Origin: Moritella sp. Urea-trap-13
GTDB lineage: Bacteria; Pseudomonadota; Gammaproteobacteria; Enterobacterales; Moritellaceae
Direction of reading: 5' to 3'
Assembly: GCF_002836355.1 (NCBI RefSeq)
Contig: NZ_PJCA01000038.1
Coordinates: forward strand, 124,001 to 188,000
Length of the DNA: 64,000 bases
The translations under genes and the position numbers were made by a program. Shown here in pieces: positions 56,024 to 64,000 of this stretch (position 1 is the first letter of the stretch; every line of letters begins with the position of its first letter). Below the pieces are notes generated by a model. The model searched no databases, was not told the origin of the DNA, and worked only from the letters and a program-made list of their open reading frames with translations.

Positions 56024-57208
56024 ATGACTCAACTCGCTGAGACTTTATTTAGTAATACCCCGCCAATAGCATGGCAACAATTGTTAAGCTTGCACAGTTC
56101 TAAAAAAAGTGATGAAAATAGCACTAAAATAAAACAAGTCACATACTGTCAGGGTCAATTTAATATTTCTGCGCAAGCACAGCAAGTAATGAATGCAGCT
56201 AGTAGTCATTACCTCACCCTAATCGGCACGACTGTGACCAGTGATGCATTACTCAATTTACTGTCAGCATTAAGTCAGTTGCAAGTATCAGCGCAGATTA
56301 GCGGTGATATTGTTATTTATCCACCAGCAAATTATCCATTACAGCTCGCGACAACCGATAGCAACGCCGTAACAAACAATAGCAGTACTGCAACAACAAG
56401 CAATAATAGCGCTACCCAGGGTGATATCGTTGTTTTAGGTTTTACTCAATTAACAGCCACACTACAGCAACAGTTTAAGGCTACCTTAGCGAGCTGGAGC
56501 AATGATTACCAGATTGATTATGCCTTGAGTCAAACACTACCGAGTTTAAGTCAGCCTGGTATCGTGCTGATGGATATGGATTCAACCACTATTCAAATTG
56601 AATGTATTGATGAAATAGCCAAACTAGCTGGCGTCGGAGAGCAAGTAGCAGCAGTGACAGCCAAGGCCATGAATGGCGAATTAGATTTTGCAGCAAGCTT
56701 ACGCTCACGCGTGGCGACATTAACGCACTGCCCAGAAGCCGTATTAACCCAAGTTGCTGATGCCATGCCACTGATGCCAGGACTAGAGTTACTGATTGCC
56801 ACGTTACACCAAGCCAACTGGAAAGTAGCCATCGCCTCAGGTGGTTTTACTTACTTTGCTGAGCGTTTGCAAACAGACCTCGGCTTTGATGCTGTTTATG
56901 CCAATGAACTCGAGATCGTCGATGGTATCTTAACCGGTAAGGTGATTGGCGGTATTGTCGATGCACAGGTAAAGGCCGATACGCTGCAAGCATTAGCCCA
57001 ACAATATCAGATAGCGCCGCAACAAACGGTAGCGATTGGTGATGGTGCTAATGATTTAATTATGCTGAAAAGTGCGGCTTTAGGGGTGGCGATCCATGCT
57101 AAACCGATTGTCCAGCAACAAGCCCAAGTGGCGTTGAATCATCATGATTTAGAAGGCTTGGTCGGATTATTACAAGCGGCGACTTGTGTCGAGGCTAGCT
57201 GGTCGTAA
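56024..57208 (+). CDS. serB: Phosphoserine phosphatase
   Basis: Last step of serine synthesis. 394-residue HAD phosphatase: catalytic VLMDMDSTTIQIECIDEIA (D184 and D186), the Ser/Thr motif VAIASGGFTYFAERL, and AIGDGANDLIMLKSAALGVA with the acidic metal ligands. The first 180 residues are a regulatory region of SerB type, enlarged by a Thr/Asn/Ser-rich stretch (about 110-132) not found in E. coli SerB (322 residues). Followed by a strong terminator. Confidence 0.94.
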   Translation: MTQLAETLFSNTPPIAWQQLLSLHSSKKSDENSTKIKQVTYCQGQFNISAQAQQVMNAASSHYLTLIGTTVTSDALLNLLSALSQLQVSAQISGDIVIYPPANYPLQLATTDSNAVTNNSSTATTSNNSATQGDIVVLGFTQLTATLQQQFKATLASWSNDYQIDYALSQTLPSLSQPGIVLMDMDSTTIQIECIDEIAKLAGVGEQVAAVTAKAMNGELDFAASLRSRVATLTHCPEAVLTQVADAMPLMPGLELLIATLHQANWKVAIASGGFTYFAERLQTDLGFDAVYANELEIVDGILTGKVIGGIVDAQVKADTLQALAQQYQIAPQQTVAIGDGANDLIMLKSAALGVAIHAKPIVQQQAQVALNHHDLEGLVGLLQAATCVEASWS

Positions 57209-57220
57209 TGTTATAAAATG

Positions 57221-57259
57221 AAAGTCCACGTACTCATTTTTATCTGTTACGTGGACTTT
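57221..57259 (+). terminator. serB terminator (possibly bidirectional)
   Basis: Arms AAAGTCCACGTA (57221-57232) and TACGTGGACTTT (57248-57259) pair perfectly over 12 bp with a 15-nt loop and run into TTTT. It lies 12 bp past the serB stop and 20 bp beyond the end of the convergent PilZ gene, so it may serve both. Confidence 0.8.
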
Positions 57260-57278
57260 TCGTATGACGTGGACTGTA

Positions 57279-59639
57279 TTAACGTCCGCGGCGTAAACCT
57301 AATCGATAGAATAGTTCATCCGAGACATCAATCAAGTCAACCACACCGCGGACACTCCACAATTCCTCTTCCAATTTTTGCGCTCTGTGCACCGCATAAT
57401 GACTGACGTAATTCAGTTCTTTTTCAATGTATTCCATATCCGGTCGGCCAGTACGCGATAACATCACTTGAATAGCAAAAAAAGCACCTTTTTGTAAGCC
57501 ATGGGACACAAACTGGCGGCGCTCATGCTCATCAGTAAAGTCCTGCTCAAATTTGGTTAATACAGTGGAATCACTAGAGGTAATAGCAATATAAAGTACC
57601 CGTTGCCAAGGACGATAAGTTGACTTTAAGCCCTCTAATACCTCATCAAACACCTGCTTAATACCATTGTCAGACAGTAAAGGATAAAGATTGTATGGCG
57701 CTTCAGGCTGACCAAAAAATTCAAATAACGGTAATAAGCTATTTTCATTCGGGCTAATACCTATCCTATCCATCTGATAATTATTATTTACCTTATGGAT
57801 ATACAAGGGCATCGTCGCTAAATACTGACAATACATGTTACGTAATACCGTGGCAACACCCGGAGATTGACTCGGCTCAGGCATGCTCTTAAGTTTATCT
57901 TTATTACTGCTAATCAATAGGCTAAAAAATTGACAGCCAATATGCGCCTCTTTATCACCGGATATCTGCAGGTGTAAAATAGTCTTGGCTTTATTACAGC
58001 CAACCACACTGTAAGCTAAGTTAGTCAGTGCGACTTTCTTTGACAACTTTTGCAACATAGGCAATTCAAGGTAAACACGATGACCAATCTGCACATCCAA
58101 TGATGCTTCTAATTCGATTTGTAAACCTTCGGTGGAAAAGTCATTACTCCAACCTTTAATATTATACTCGGTATTACTCACTACAATCGCAGTTTTATAA
58201 CTGAATCGCGCTTCTTTGCGTAATTGTACATATTTAAACTGGCTTAATAGCGCGCGTTGTTCAGCCGCTGGTAAGCGATATTGATGTAACTGATTAAAGT
58301 CACTGCCTTGCTGGGCGTAGGCTTTATAATCACTGAGAATGTTTTCATTGGTTATATCTTGTAATAACCCCACCCAACGAATATCTTGCAGCGCAGCTAG
58401 CCTTGTCGTGCCGATCGGCTGCTGGTTACTTTCAGCTTCTAACAAATGTTTCTTTTCATCAAATTTAGATGGGTTTAATGACAGTTTAAATACTCGAAAA
58501 TTAGGCCGCTGACAGGCAAACGATAAAAATAGGGCTTTAGAAGCGGACTTAGTCAGACTAGCCGCATCTGCAGCATAAAAATGCAAACGACCATTTTGAG
58601 TATAATAAAAACTGTAAATCGTCGTATCGATACTTTGCTGCGCTTGTAGCAAGGCTTGCATCCAAGGTGTTTGCCAGCAGGCTTCTAACTGACTCTTCGA
58701 TTCTTCATTGGTCCAATAATCGTATACACCACGATTATTTTCATTTAATAATAAATGACTTAATACTGGTTTCGCAGCATTGGACACATATAACGGCAAA
58801 CCTGACATGCGCGGTAAAAAGAATTGCTCGTAGCCTTTAACGACGACATTTTCTTCTTGATAGCGTACGTTGACTTTATACTTGCTTTTGTTCTGGCTGA
58901 TCAACTTAGAGATAAAAATATCTAATTCGTTGTTATCATCAATCCGCATCAAGCGCAAATAATCACATTTTTCTTCTTCATCGATACCCATCAGCTTATA
59001 AGCAAAAAAGTTACGCAAAAAATGATTGGCGTACTCTTGGCGTAAACTGGAAAAATTGACATTAATTAAGCTACCAGCAGCAATATTATGGGCTTTGTCT
59101 ATTTTAACTTTGATGCCACTGGTTGATATATCCGACGTTATCGCATCGACAACCCGATCGCCAACCCGCAGCTTTATGCCCGAGCTATAATGCATACGCT
59201 CTTCGTTACGGATAAAATAAGACGCGTATTGAACCGGTTCAACAGCAAATTGAGCAGCAGGATCCATCACCACCACATCGCGTTCATCTGCGGGCTTAGC
59301 GCGTTCACGTTGATGATAAGCTAATACTTCTTCGTATATACCTAAAGTATAATTACCTTGCTGTTCTACTAACAGGGTTTCTAATAACTTAATTTCAGTC
59401 GGGCTAATATGATGGAGAATACCTTCATATTGATAACCGATCACGCCATTGTCACCACGCTGACGAAAATCAAGGATCCTTCGAGTCAGGGCAGAAAGGC
59501 GGTTCACCTCCATCTTAATTAAAAAACGGGTACTATTACTTTCTCCCTCAGTCAACTGCTCGACTAAGCGACTGAAGTCAGGCTCATGATACAAGGTCGT
59601 TAATTTTTTAATTACATCCGCGTAATTAGATAATTCCAT
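57279..59639 (-). CDS. Double PilZ-domain protein (PlzC-like), cyclic-di-GMP receptor candidate
   Basis: About 786 residues. Two PilZ domains: the first has RNEER (148-152, counting from the codon at 59651) and DISTSGIKV (174-182); the second has RKEAR (478-482) and DFSTEGLQI (504-512). Both retain the Arg-xxx-Arg and Asp/Asn-x-Ser-xx-Gly elements that bind cyclic di-GMP. The regions between are long and helical, without a catalytic signature. Vibrio cholerae PlzC is a PilZ protein also encoded beside serB. Its start is ATG 59639 or GTG 59651; neither has a good ribosome-binding site. It could link c-di-GMP to motility or surface polymers (inference). Confidence 0.85.
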   Translation of the reverse strand: MELSNYADVIKKLTTLYHEPDFSRLVEQLTEGESNSTRFLIKMEVNRLSALTRRILDFRQRGDNGVIGYQYEGILHHISPTEIKLLETLLVEQQGNYTLGIYEEVLAYHQRERAKPADERDVVVMDPAAQFAVEPVQYASYFIRNEERMHYSSGIKLRVGDRVVDAITSDISTSGIKVKIDKAHNIAAGSLINVNFSSLRQEYANHFLRNFFAYKLMGIDEEEKCDYLRLMRIDDNNELDIFISKLISQNKSKYKVNVRYQEENVVVKGYEQFFLPRMSGLPLYVSNAAKPVLSHLLLNENNRGVYDYWTNEESKSQLEACWQTPWMQALLQAQQSIDTTIYSFYYTQNGRLHFYAADAASLTKSASKALFLSFACQRPNFRVFKLSLNPSKFDEKKHLLEAESNQQPIGTTRLAALQDIRWVGLLQDITNENILSDYKAYAQQGSDFNQLHQYRLPAAEQRALLSQFKYVQLRKEARFSYKTAIVVSNTEYNIKGWSNDFSTEGLQIELEASLDVQIGHRVYLELPMLQKLSKKVALTNLAYSVVGCNKAKTILHLQISGDKEAHIGCQFFSLLISSNKDKLKSMPEPSQSPGVATVLRNMYCQYLATMPLYIHKVNNNYQMDRIGISPNENSLLPLFEFFGQPEAPYNLYPLLSDNGIKQVFDEVLEGLKSTYRPWQRVLYIAITSSDSTVLTKFEQDFTDEHERRQFVSHGLQKGAFFAIQVMLSRTGRPDMEYIEKELNYVSHYAVHRAQKLEEELWSVRGVVDLIDVSDELFYRLGLRRGR

Positions 59640-59651
59640 GCTGGCGATCAC

Positions 59652-60072
59652 TGCTTAAGTTTGAAAATGAATAAACGATTACGATTAGCTAAAGCGCTAT
59701 GACAGTTAACCATAGTACTACTAAATACCTACAAAATACCTACAAAAACTGTCAATTAATTGCTAATAACCTTAACTAAGCAAAATAAATGCCATTTAAC
59801 AAACTATTTTAGTTATTTTTAAATACAGGTCACTTTTTAGCGCCTATCTCTGGTTATAAGTTCTGGTTATCGATTCCCGTTAATCGCTCATCGCACGCAT
59901 ATTGTGATGCCAAATAGGCTGCACAGCGGCAATAAGTAGTTCATCACCAGCCACATCTACATCTACATAGCCAGCATTGAATAGCAGGCAAAAAAAAGCC
60001 CGTAATATCATTAATCACAGGCTTTTAATCTAATTAGTCTTTGTTGCTACGCCAGTAATACCGACAACAACA
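59652..60072. other. Intergenic region between the PilZ gene and ettA
   Basis: 421 bases with no convincing gene. A 43-codon frame on the - strand (60011 to 59880) overlaps the ettA terminator and has no ribosome-binding site. The left half is AT-rich and should contain the PilZ gene's promoter. Confidence 0.4.
59994..60026 (-). terminator. ettA terminator
   Basis: Arms AAAAGCCCGT (59994-60003) and ACAGGCTTTT (60017-60026) pair with one mismatch. The - strand continues into eight T (59997-59990). Located about 45 bp past the ettA stop. Confidence 0.8.
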
Positions 60073-61743
60073 TTAGCTAATGCGTTTGTACTTGATACGG
60101 TGTGGCTGAGTCGCTTCAGGACCTAAGGTTTTCTTCAACCATGCTTCGTAATCTGTGTAGTTACCTTCGTAGAAGTTCACTTGACCTTCATCGCGGTAAT
60201 CTAAGATGTGCGTGGCAATACGATCTAAGAACCAACGGTCATGGGAAATAACCATAGCACAACCCGGGAACTCAAGAATTGCTTCTTCAAGTGCACGTAA
60301 TGTCTCGATATCCAAGTCATTGGTTGGCTCATCCAGTAGTAATACATTACCACCAGCTTGCAGCAATTTAGCTAGGTGTAAACGACCACGTTCACCGCCC
60401 GAAAGATGACCAACACGTTTCTGCTGATCGATACCTTTAAAGTTAAAACGGCTGCAATAAGCACGAGATGGCATTTCAAAGTTACCAATCTTGATGATAT
60501 CAAGACCGTCTGACAATTCTTGCCACACTGTATTTTCGCCGTTCATGTGATCACGGAACTGATCGACACTGGCAATTTGTACCGATTCACCAACAGAGAT
60601 AGAACCCTTGTCTGGTGTCTCGCTGCCATCTAACATTTTAAATAACGTCGATTTACCTGCACCATTGGGACCGATAATACCGACGATCGCACCTTTTGGC
60701 ATAGAGAATGATAAATCGTCAATTAGTACACGACCATCATAGGCTTTACCTAGGTTTTCAACTTCGATAACTTTGTCACCTAAACGCTCACCCGGTGGGA
60801 TAAACAGTTCGTTGGTTTCGTTACGACGTTGATAATCTGATTGGTTAAGCTCTTCAAAACGCGACATACGGGCTTTGCTTTTCGCTTGACGACCTTTTGG
60901 ATTTGAACGTACCCATTCCAATTCTTTTTCAATCGATTTTTTGCGCGCGCTTTCTTTTGATGATTCTTGTGCTAAACGTTCATCTTTTTGTTCTAACCAA
61001 GAAGAGTAGTTACCTTCCCATGGAATACCTTCACCACGGTCAAGCTCTAAGATCCAACCGGCTACATTATCAAGGAAATATCTATCATGCGTAATAGCAA
61101 CAACAGTACCTTCATAATCAAGTAGGTAACGTTCTAACCAAGCTACAGATTCAGCATCCAAATGGTTGGTTGGTTCATCAAGTAATAACATGTCTGGTTT
61201 TTCAAGTAACAAACGACAAATAGCAACACGGCGACGTTCACCACCGGATAGGACTTTAATTTTCGTGTCCCAGTCTGGTAAACGTAATGCATTAGCAGCA
61301 CGCTCTAGTTGATTTTCGATGTTGTGGCCATCTTGTGCTTGAATGATAGCTTCAAATTTTTCTTGTTTCTTCGCTAGCTTATCAAAGTCTGCATCTGGTT
61401 CTGCGTAATCTGCATAAACTTGGTCAAGACCAGCCATTGCATCTTTCAGTTCTGAAATTGCTTCTTCAACGACTTCGCGTACTGTTTTTTCTAGATCTAG
61501 TACAGGTTCTTGCGGTAAGTAACCGATCTTAGTGCCCGCTAATGGACGCGCTTCACCTTCGAAATCTTTATCTACACCAGCCATGATGCGTAATAGACTT
61601 GATTTACCAGAGCCGTTTAGACCTAATACGCCAATTTTGGCACCTGGGTAGAAACTAAGCGAGATATCTTTAAGAATGTGACGCTTCGGTGGCACAATTT
61701 TGCCAACACGATGCATCGAATAAATAAACTGAGGACCAGCCAT
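60073..61743 (-). CDS. ettA: Energy-dependent translational throttle protein EttA
   Basis: ABC-F ATPase acting on the ribosomal E site. 556 residues from ATG 61743 (AGAGAA upstream; matches the EttA start AGPQFIYSMHRVGKIVPP), the normal length. Longer upstream frame to 61884 is not needed. Two ATPase domains: Walker A GLNGSGKSSLLRIMAG with signature LSGGERRRVAICRLL, and GPNGAGKSTLFKML with LSGGERGRLHLAKLL. Between them are the arm region and the basic P-site tip SNPKGRQAKSKARMSRFEEL. Both catalytic Glu (LLLDEPTNHLD, LLLDEPTNDLD) are present. Confidence 0.95.
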   Translation of the reverse strand: MAGPQFIYSMHRVGKIVPPKRHILKDISLSFYPGAKIGVLGLNGSGKSSLLRIMAGVDKDFEGEARPLAGTKIGYLPQEPVLDLEKTVREVVEEAISELKDAMAGLDQVYADYAEPDADFDKLAKKQEKFEAIIQAQDGHNIENQLERAANALRLPDWDTKIKVLSGGERRRVAICRLLLEKPDMLLLDEPTNHLDAESVAWLERYLLDYEGTVVAITHDRYFLDNVAGWILELDRGEGIPWEGNYSSWLEQKDERLAQESSKESARKKSIEKELEWVRSNPKGRQAKSKARMSRFEELNQSDYQRRNETNELFIPPGERLGDKVIEVENLGKAYDGRVLIDDLSFSMPKGAIVGIIGPNGAGKSTLFKMLDGSETPDKGSISVGESVQIASVDQFRDHMNGENTVWQELSDGLDIIKIGNFEMPSRAYCSRFNFKGIDQQKRVGHLSGGERGRLHLAKLLQAGGNVLLLDEPTNDLDIETLRALEEAILEFPGCAMVISHDRWFLDRIATHILDYRDEGQVNFYEGNYTDYEAWLKKTLGPEATQPHRIKYKRIS

Positions 61744-61866
61744 TATGTTCTCTTTTAACAAGGAATAAGGAATGTGGGATAAGTTTAAACCTTGCATGCG
61801 GTTGATACAAGTGTTCATCGGTGTCACGCGTATGAGTGGTGATCGATGAGGCATATTACAGATAAA

Positions 61867-61900
61867 AAAATACCCGGCAATCAAGATTGCCGGGTATTTT
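61867..61900. terminator. Strong hairpin terminator after deoD
   Basis: Perfect 16-bp arms (AAAATACCCGGCAATC at 61867-61882; GATTGCCGGGTATTTT at 61885-61900) around a 2-base loop. On the - strand, seven T follow as part of the stem and tail. It lies 17 bp past the deoD stop, separating it from ettA. Confidence 0.9.
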
Positions 61901-61916
61901 CATTAAAAACTAAATA

Positions 61917-62630
61917 TTAGTCTTCAATTAACACAGACTCTAATGCCATAACGATCATGTCATTGAACGTTAATTGACGTTCTTCAGCCGTTGTTACTTC
62001 ACCCGTACGGATGTGATCAGATACAGTACAAATACAGATAGCATTTGCGCCGAATTCTGCAGCAACGCCGTATAGACCAGCCGCTTCCATTTCAACACCA
62101 AGAATGCCCAGTTTTTCCATTGAATCAAATAATTCTGGTTTTGGTGTATAGAATAAATCAGCAGAGAAGATGTTACCTACTTTAGCATCGATACCCGCAG
62201 CTTTAGCAGCGCGTGTTACTTTGCTTAATAATTCCCATGATGCGATAGCAGCGAAATCATAACCATCAAAACGTGCGCGGTTTACTGCAGAGTCAGTACA
62301 TGCACCCATGCCGATCACAACGTCACGTACTTTAACGTCAGTGCTGATCGCGCCACAGCTACCTACACGGATAAGGTTTTTAACGCCGTATTCAGTGATA
62401 AGTTCTTTTGCATAGATAGAGCAAGATGGGATACCCATACCTGAACCCATAACAGAAACGCGAGTACCTTTGTAAGTACCAGTGAAACCTAACATGTTAC
62501 GCACGTCGTTCACTTGCTTAACGTCTTCTAAAAATGTTTCTGCGATGTACTTAGCGCGTAGCGGATCACCTGGGAATAGTACCGTTTCAGCGAAATCACC
62601 TTTTTCTGCATTAATATGTGGAGTAGCCAT
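61917..62630 (-). CDS. deoD: Purine nucleoside phosphorylase
   Basis: Cleaves purine (deoxy)nucleosides with phosphate. 237 residues, standard hexameric type: [51 protein letters not shown] (phosphate and base site), [18 protein letters not shown] with the active-site Glu, and [11 protein letters not shown] with the catalytic Asp. It lies 126 bp downstream of deoB and probably shares its transcript; terminator follows. Confidence 0.97.
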   Translation of the reverse strand: MATPHINAEKGDFAETVLFPGDPLRAKYIAETFLEDVKQVNDVRNMLGFTGTYKGTRVSVMGSGMGIPSCSIYAKELITEYGVKNLIRVGSCGAISTDVKVRDVVIGMGACTDSAVNRARFDGYDFAAIASWELLSKVTRAAKAAGIDAKVGNIFSADLFYTPKPELFDSMEKLGILGVEMEAAGLYGVAAEFGANAICICTVSDHIRTGEVTTAEERQLTFNDMIVMALESVLIED

Positions 62631-62756
62631 TATATTGTTACCTTCTTTGTTTTGGTTATACCCAGCATTCTGTAGCTAGGTACGATTGTTTATAAAATGT
62701 GTTATTTATAAAAACTATTTTTTATAAATATAAAAACGATTTAAGACCCGGCTAGC

Positions 62757-63971
62757 TTATAAAAAACTTTTACCGTAATCGAGTTTTGGTAGACCGTGGT
62801 AAGCCGCTATTGACTGACCAATATCTGCAAACGTATCACGTAAACCCAATGGTCCTTTCGGCACATTATGGCCATAGAAAAGCACTGGAATATGTTCACG
62901 GGTATGGTCTGTACCTGGCGCGGTTGGGTCGCAACCGTGATCGGCGGTTAATACCACCACATCACCTTCATCTAATATCGCCAGTAGCTCAGGTAAACGA
63001 GTATCGAAATACTCTAAGCCTTTTGCATAACCAGCGACATCGCGACGGTGACCCCATGATGAGTCAAAATCAACAAAGTTAGTGAATACGATAGTATGAT
63101 CACCCGCTTGTTTAACTTGCTCTAACGTCAGATCAAATAATGCTTCAAGACCTGTCGCTTTGACTTTTTTAGTAATACCTTGCTGTGCATAGATATCCGC
63201 AATTTTACCGACACTCACTACTTCACCGCCAGATTCTGCCATGCGATCTAATAATGTTGGTGCCGGTGGTAGTAGTGAATAATCACGGCGGTTACCAGTA
63301 CGAGCAAAATCACTCTTATCATTACCGATAAATGGACGCGCAATAACACGACCAATATTGTACGGTTCTAATAATTCACGGGCTAATTCACACAACTTCA
63401 ATAAACGCTCTAAGCCAAAGCTTTCTTCGTGACAAGCAATTTGGAATACACTGTCTGCCGAAGTATAGAAAATTGGCTTGCCAGAAGCCATGTGCTCCTC
63501 GCCCATCAGATCTAAGATCTCAGTACCAGAAGAATGGCAGTTACCTAAATAACCCGGTAAATCTGCTTGTTCTACTAATTTATCTAGCAATTCTTGTGGG
63601 AAGCTGTTTTCCAGATCAGAGAAATAACCCCAATCAAACAGTACTGGTACGCCAGCAATTTCCCAATGGCCACTAGGTGTGTCTTTACCTGTTGATAGCT
63701 CTTGAGCATAACCGTATGCGCCAATCACCTCAGTACTTGCATCCAAACCTGCAGGGAATGAACCCACGCTATCAGCACAAGCATGCGCAAGACCTAATTT
63801 AGTTAAGTTAGGAATATGCAAAGAGCCTTCACGACCGATATCCGCTTTACCTTCAGCACACCACTGGGCGATATGACCAAAAGTATTGCTGCCTACATCA
63901 CCAAATTTATCCGCATCGGCCGAAGCACCAATGCCCAATGAATCCAACATTAATATAATTGTACGTTTCAT
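62757..63971 (-). CDS. deoB: Phosphopentomutase
   Basis: Interconverts (deoxy)ribose-1-P and -5-P in nucleoside catabolism. About 404 residues, full length, complete within the window. Alkaline-phosphatase superfamily: [19 protein letters not shown] with the first metal Asp, [11 protein letters not shown] with the phosphothreonine, [37 protein letters not shown] with metal ligands. ATG 63971 is chosen over the GTG immediately before it; AGGT lies upstream. Other deo genes would lie beyond the right edge. Confidence 0.96.
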   Translation of the reverse strand: MKRTIILMLDSLGIGASADADKFGDVGSNTFGHIAQWCAEGKADIGREGSLHIPNLTKLGLAHACADSVGSFPAGLDASTEVIGAYGYAQELSTGKDTPSGHWEIAGVPVLFDWGYFSDLENSFPQELLDKLVEQADLPGYLGNCHSSGTEILDLMGEEHMASGKPIFYTSADSVFQIACHEESFGLERLLKLCELARELLEPYNIGRVIARPFIGNDKSDFARTGNRRDYSLLPPAPTLLDRMAESGGEVVSVGKIADIYAQQGITKKVKATGLEALFDLTLEQVKQAGDHTIVFTNFVDFDSSWGHRRDVAGYAKGLEYFDTRLPELLAILDEGDVVVLTADHGCDPTAPGTDHTREHIPVLFYGHNVPKGPLGLRDTFADIGQSIAAYHGLPKLDYGKSFL

Positions 63972-64000
63972 CACACTGACCTATTTCCATTAACTATTCT

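Noticed and set aside
59880-60011. 43-codon frame on the - strand between ettA and the PilZ gene
   Set aside because: It overlaps the ettA terminator, lacks a ribosome-binding site, and matches no family I know. It could be a gene remnant, so it is only noted.
61744-61884. 47-residue N-terminal extension of EttA
   Set aside because: The family begins at AGPQFIYSMHRVGK and a ribosome-binding site precedes ATG 61743.
1-64000. CRISPR arrays, tRNA/rRNA genes, integrase or prophage genes
   Set aside because: None was seen on either strand; the only repeats are short tandem units, two ops elements and the two 96-bp elements.

Overview
The window is a chromosomal stretch of a cold-water marine gammaproteobacterium related to Vibrio, Shewanella and Moritella; Moritella is my best guess. 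Support: moderate-to-low GC; the order deoB-deoD-ettA-plzC-like-serB-ytjB-mpl-ubiX seen in Vibrio-type genomes; a LuxR/HapR-type TetR regulator next to hpt (a Vibrio-type linkage); and the enterobacterial-style trio hpt-yadG-yadH. No rRNA, tRNA, CRISPR array or prophage was seen.

Layout. (1) 0.35-2.6 kb, + strand: a bacterial sialyltransferase-like enzyme and an ATP-grasp ligase, convergent with (2) 2.7-11.1 kb, - strand: a nonulosonic-acid operon. Its LegB, LegC, hydrolysing epimerase LegG, NeuB-type synthase LegI, CBS-domain sugar-1-P guanylyltransferase PtmE and CMP-transferase LegF fit CMP-legionaminic acid or an isomer. A FemAB/GNAT-like acyltransferase sits where LegH would be expected, and there is an additional divergent aminotransferase-like protein. 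(3) 11.2-12.7 kb: a beta-CASP/MBL nuclease-like protein. (4) 12.8-23.2 kb, - strand: an RfaH-type (ops/JUMPstart) operon running rmlB, rmlA, an Amj-like membrane protein, an EpsG-like polymerase, one GT2, an acyltransferase, PglC-like, PglD-like, a 3-hydroxyacyl-CoA dehydrogenase, a PglE-like aminotransferase and a PglF/WbpM-like dehydratase. It ends at a 23-bp perfect hairpin. The set suggests a short repeat containing rhamnose and an N-acylated 4-aminosugar, perhaps 3-hydroxybutyrylated. (5) 23.9-26.7 kb: wzz on + strand, then rmlC, rmlD and a decayed rmlA fragment on - strand. (6) 26.8-47.6 kb, - strand: a second ops-controlled polysaccharide locus. It starts wza-wzb-wzc, then a dead IS5-type element, two serine-acetyltransferase-like genes, Wzx, Wzy, four GT4-type glycosyltransferases, manC, a phosphomannomutase, ugd, galU, a WecA-like primer transferase and galE.

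(7) 48.4-64 kb: housekeeping genes. These are a TrmB-like methyltransferase, yadH, yadG, hpt, the quorum-sensing-type regulator, ubiX, mpl, ytjB, serB, a double-PilZ protein, ettA, deoD and deoB. Two 96-bp elements flank yadG; both can fold into the same branched structure although their stem sequences differ.

Together, the centre of the window makes two surface polymers under two nearly identical RfaH recruitment sites, plus a CMP-nonulosonic acid that a sialyltransferase-like enzyme could transfer. Activated-sugar supply is shared between them: rmlBA sits in one operon, rmlDC in another block, and galU/ugd/manBC/galE in the third.
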